From NCBI GenBank assembly GCA_031976175.1, contig DALYLR010000009.1, forward strand, positions 32,612 through 96,611: 64,000 bases of DNA, in the 5' to 3' direction. Positions 62,568-64,000 of the stretch are shown in pieces (the stretch's first letter is position 1; each line of letters opens with the position of its first letter). The notes below the pieces were generated by a model that did not search any database, had not been told where the DNA came from, and worked only from the letters and a program-made list of their open reading frames with translations. Source of the DNA: DMER01 sp003451645 (GTDB taxonomy: Bacteria > Pseudomonadota > Alphaproteobacteria > Micropepsales > Micropepsaceae). A program made the translations under genes and the position numbers.

Positions 62568-64000
62568 CTATTCGCCAGCGAGCCGCTGTTTCTGCATGTC
62601 TCCTGCGCGCGCCAGGGCTTGCGCAATATTGCCAAGGCGCTCAATGGCTTGGAAGACGGTCTGGATCGCCGCATCAGCATGGGCATCGGCGGAGCGCAAA
62701 TCGGAGGTAAGGCGGCCATCGCCTGCCAAACCGTCCAGGGCCTCAGGCTGCTCGCTCATGGCCAAACCTGCGAGGCTCTCGGCCCGTGCCTCCAGATCAG
62801 CGATGAGGTCGGACAGGCGCTGGATCTCGACGGCGGTTGATTCGATCGTGTCGACGATTCGCGGCCGGGGAACGACGTCTTTGGGAGCCTCCATCGCTTC
62901 GACGGTGTCGAGTTCAGCCATCAGGCTCCGCGCTGAGGCGGCCAAAGTCGCCAGGCCATCCTCGGTCGCGGCTTCAGGGGCGCGCAGGCCTCGCGCCAAA
63001 TCGGTTGCGATCCGCTGAACATCGGCCAAGACGGGGCTGAGCTGCGCGCACTCGTTGTCAAGGCGGTCCGCCAATTCGACCAGACTAGGCACGGCATGAT
63101 CAGTGTCCCCGGCATCATGTGCATGCGCCAAGGCCTCCAGGATATCTTGGGCGATCTGCTTGATCGCGCCAAGCTCATGTCCCGCCGCCAAGCGAACCTC
63201 TTGCGCAATCGAACCCAACCTGGCCAGCATCTCCGATGCCGCGATGGGCAAAGACCCCGTTTGAATGGCGCGCAAATTGCGCACAGTGCCGGACATGGAA
63301 TTGATCTCCAAAGATTGAGGTGTTTCGCCGGCTTGATCGCCCGCCTTTTGCACGAGCAGGGTTTGCAAACCGTGAACGGCCGTTAGAACCTGGCTCAGGT
63401 CGACACCTGGTGCGCCATGGGCGGTCTCCAGCGAGGCCCGCGCAATGCGCAGATCCTCAAGAGCTTGGCTCAAAGTCTGACGCAAGGCAGCACTTTCCTT
63501 GGCATTGGCGCGTGCCTGTTGTCCCGCTTCGTCGAGTGCCAAGCCAAAGCGCAGCTCGGCTTGCTGGGACCGGCTCTCGATATCCTTGGCCGCACTGCCC
63601 AACCTGCGCGCCGATTCCTCGATAGTCGAAGATAGTTGCACCGCCGAGGCACTGAGGCTTTCGGTGAGTTGATCGACAGACGTCAATCCTTTGCCGATTC
63701 GCTCCTCCATCAAGGAAAGCGCAGCATTCAATTGCAGTCCAGCATTTTGGACAAGGCCGATGGCCTCCGTTGTCTGGCTGACGGCCTGGGTTGAGAAGGA
63801 CGAGACCGAGGTCTGATTGGCGCGCGCATCTTGGGCCGCCATACGCAAGCCTTCCATAGCGGCCGTGAACTCAGCAAGCGCTGTGGTGGCGCGCTCGCTC
63901 AGCTGCACCGCGTGGTCGCGCACGGTGCCTTCGACGCGCATCGCGTTCAGGTCGGTGGCATCGCCGGCCTTGGTCCAATCGATCCAGGTGGTGGCATTAT
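62568..64000 (-). CDS. Large coiled-coil protein, 5' end cut by window edge
   Basis: At least 477 residues; the frame stays open to the window edge, so the N-terminus is missing. An internal ATG at 63941 is not the start. The sequence is alanine-, leucine- and glutamate-rich with heptad repeats throughout (SQTTEAIGLVQNAGLQLNA; LVELADRLDNECAQLSPVLA), like the cytoplasmic stalk of chemoreceptors, but it lacks the conserved signalling hairpin. It may be a structural or membrane-tethered coiled-coil protein. Function unknown. Confidence 0.7.
   Translation of the reverse strand, partial: NATTWIDWTKAGDATDLNAMRVEGTVRDHAVQLSERATTALAEFTAAMEGLRMAAQDARANQTSVSSFSTQAVSQTTEAIGLVQNAGLQLNAALSLMEERIGKGLTSVDQLTESLSASAVQLSSTIEESARRLGSAAKDIESRSQQAELRFGLALDEAGQQARANAKESAALRQTLSQALEDLRIARASLETAHGAPGVDLSQVLTAVHGLQTLLVQKAGDQAGETPQSLEINSMSGTVRNLRAIQTGSLPIAASEMLARLGSIAQEVRLAAGHELGAIKQIAQDILEALAHAHDAGDTDHAVPSLVELADRLDNECAQLSPVLADVQRIATDLARGLRAPEAATEDGLATLAASARSLMAELDTVEAMEAPKDVVPRPRIVDTIESTAVEIQRLSDLIADLEARAESLAGLAMSEQPEALDGLAGDGRLTSDLRSADAHADAAIQTVFQAIERLGNIAQALARAGDMQKQRLAGE

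Overview
This 64 kb window is a dense, GC-rich chromosomal segment from an alphaproteobacterium. The class assignment rests on several independent signs: a GcrA cell-cycle regulator, an imuA-imuB-dnaE2 mutasome preceded by an alphaproteobacterial LexA operator (GTTC-N7-GTTC), CtrA-type TTAA-N7-TTAA boxes in front of both chemoreceptor genes, and the palindromic intergenic repeats typical of the class. I cannot place it below class level. There is one 10-N assembly gap (6099-6108), inside dnaE2. I saw no rRNA, tRNA, CRISPR array, insertion sequence or prophage.

Layout. 1-3.4 kb: end of a glutathione S-transferase gene, a small membrane protein, and an ArsM-like arsenic methyltransferase coupled to a radical SAM enzyme. 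3.4-9 kb: the SOS mutasome. 9-14 kb: a chemoreceptor with a C-terminal PilZ domain, a TPR-like membrane protein, a DUF1272 zinc protein and a small Cys-rich secreted protein. 14-20.3 kb: an M14-like peptidase, an aquaporin-like channel, argE, and the argD-argF-hslO operon. 20.5-26.4 kb: gcrA, then a phosphate-signalling operon (aldo/keto reductase, an MFS transporter fused to PhoR, phoU, phoB) without pstSCAB. 26.4-31.4 kb: dienelactone hydrolase, L,D-transpeptidase, a secreted metallopeptidase and a COG2509 flavoprotein. 31.6-33.1 kb: an AT-richer AlbA_2 (Schlafen-type) gene, probably acquired. 33.3-41.5 kb: patatin lipoprotein, CreD, a lone sdhB, and a penicillin-acylase/GH3 pair. 41.5-49.4 kb: two S9 peptidases, a ParDE toxin-antitoxin module, a flavoprotein, RidA and small exported proteins. 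49.5-57 kb: membrane proteins and a polyprenyl-linked glycosylation block (GT2, LAB_N protein, two ArnT-like transferases), an EamA exporter and CorA. 57-64 kb: a second chemoreceptor, a DUF4282 protein, an unknown protein, tesB, a structured intergenic region that may encode a small RNA, and a truncated coiled-coil protein.

The most unusual items are the in-frame MFS-PhoR fusion replacing the usual phosphate-uptake genes, the translationally coupled amide-hydrolase/GH3 pair, the structured convergent intergenic region at 62.38-62.54 kb with three C-rich loops, and two hairpin repeats that keep an identical loop while their stems covary.
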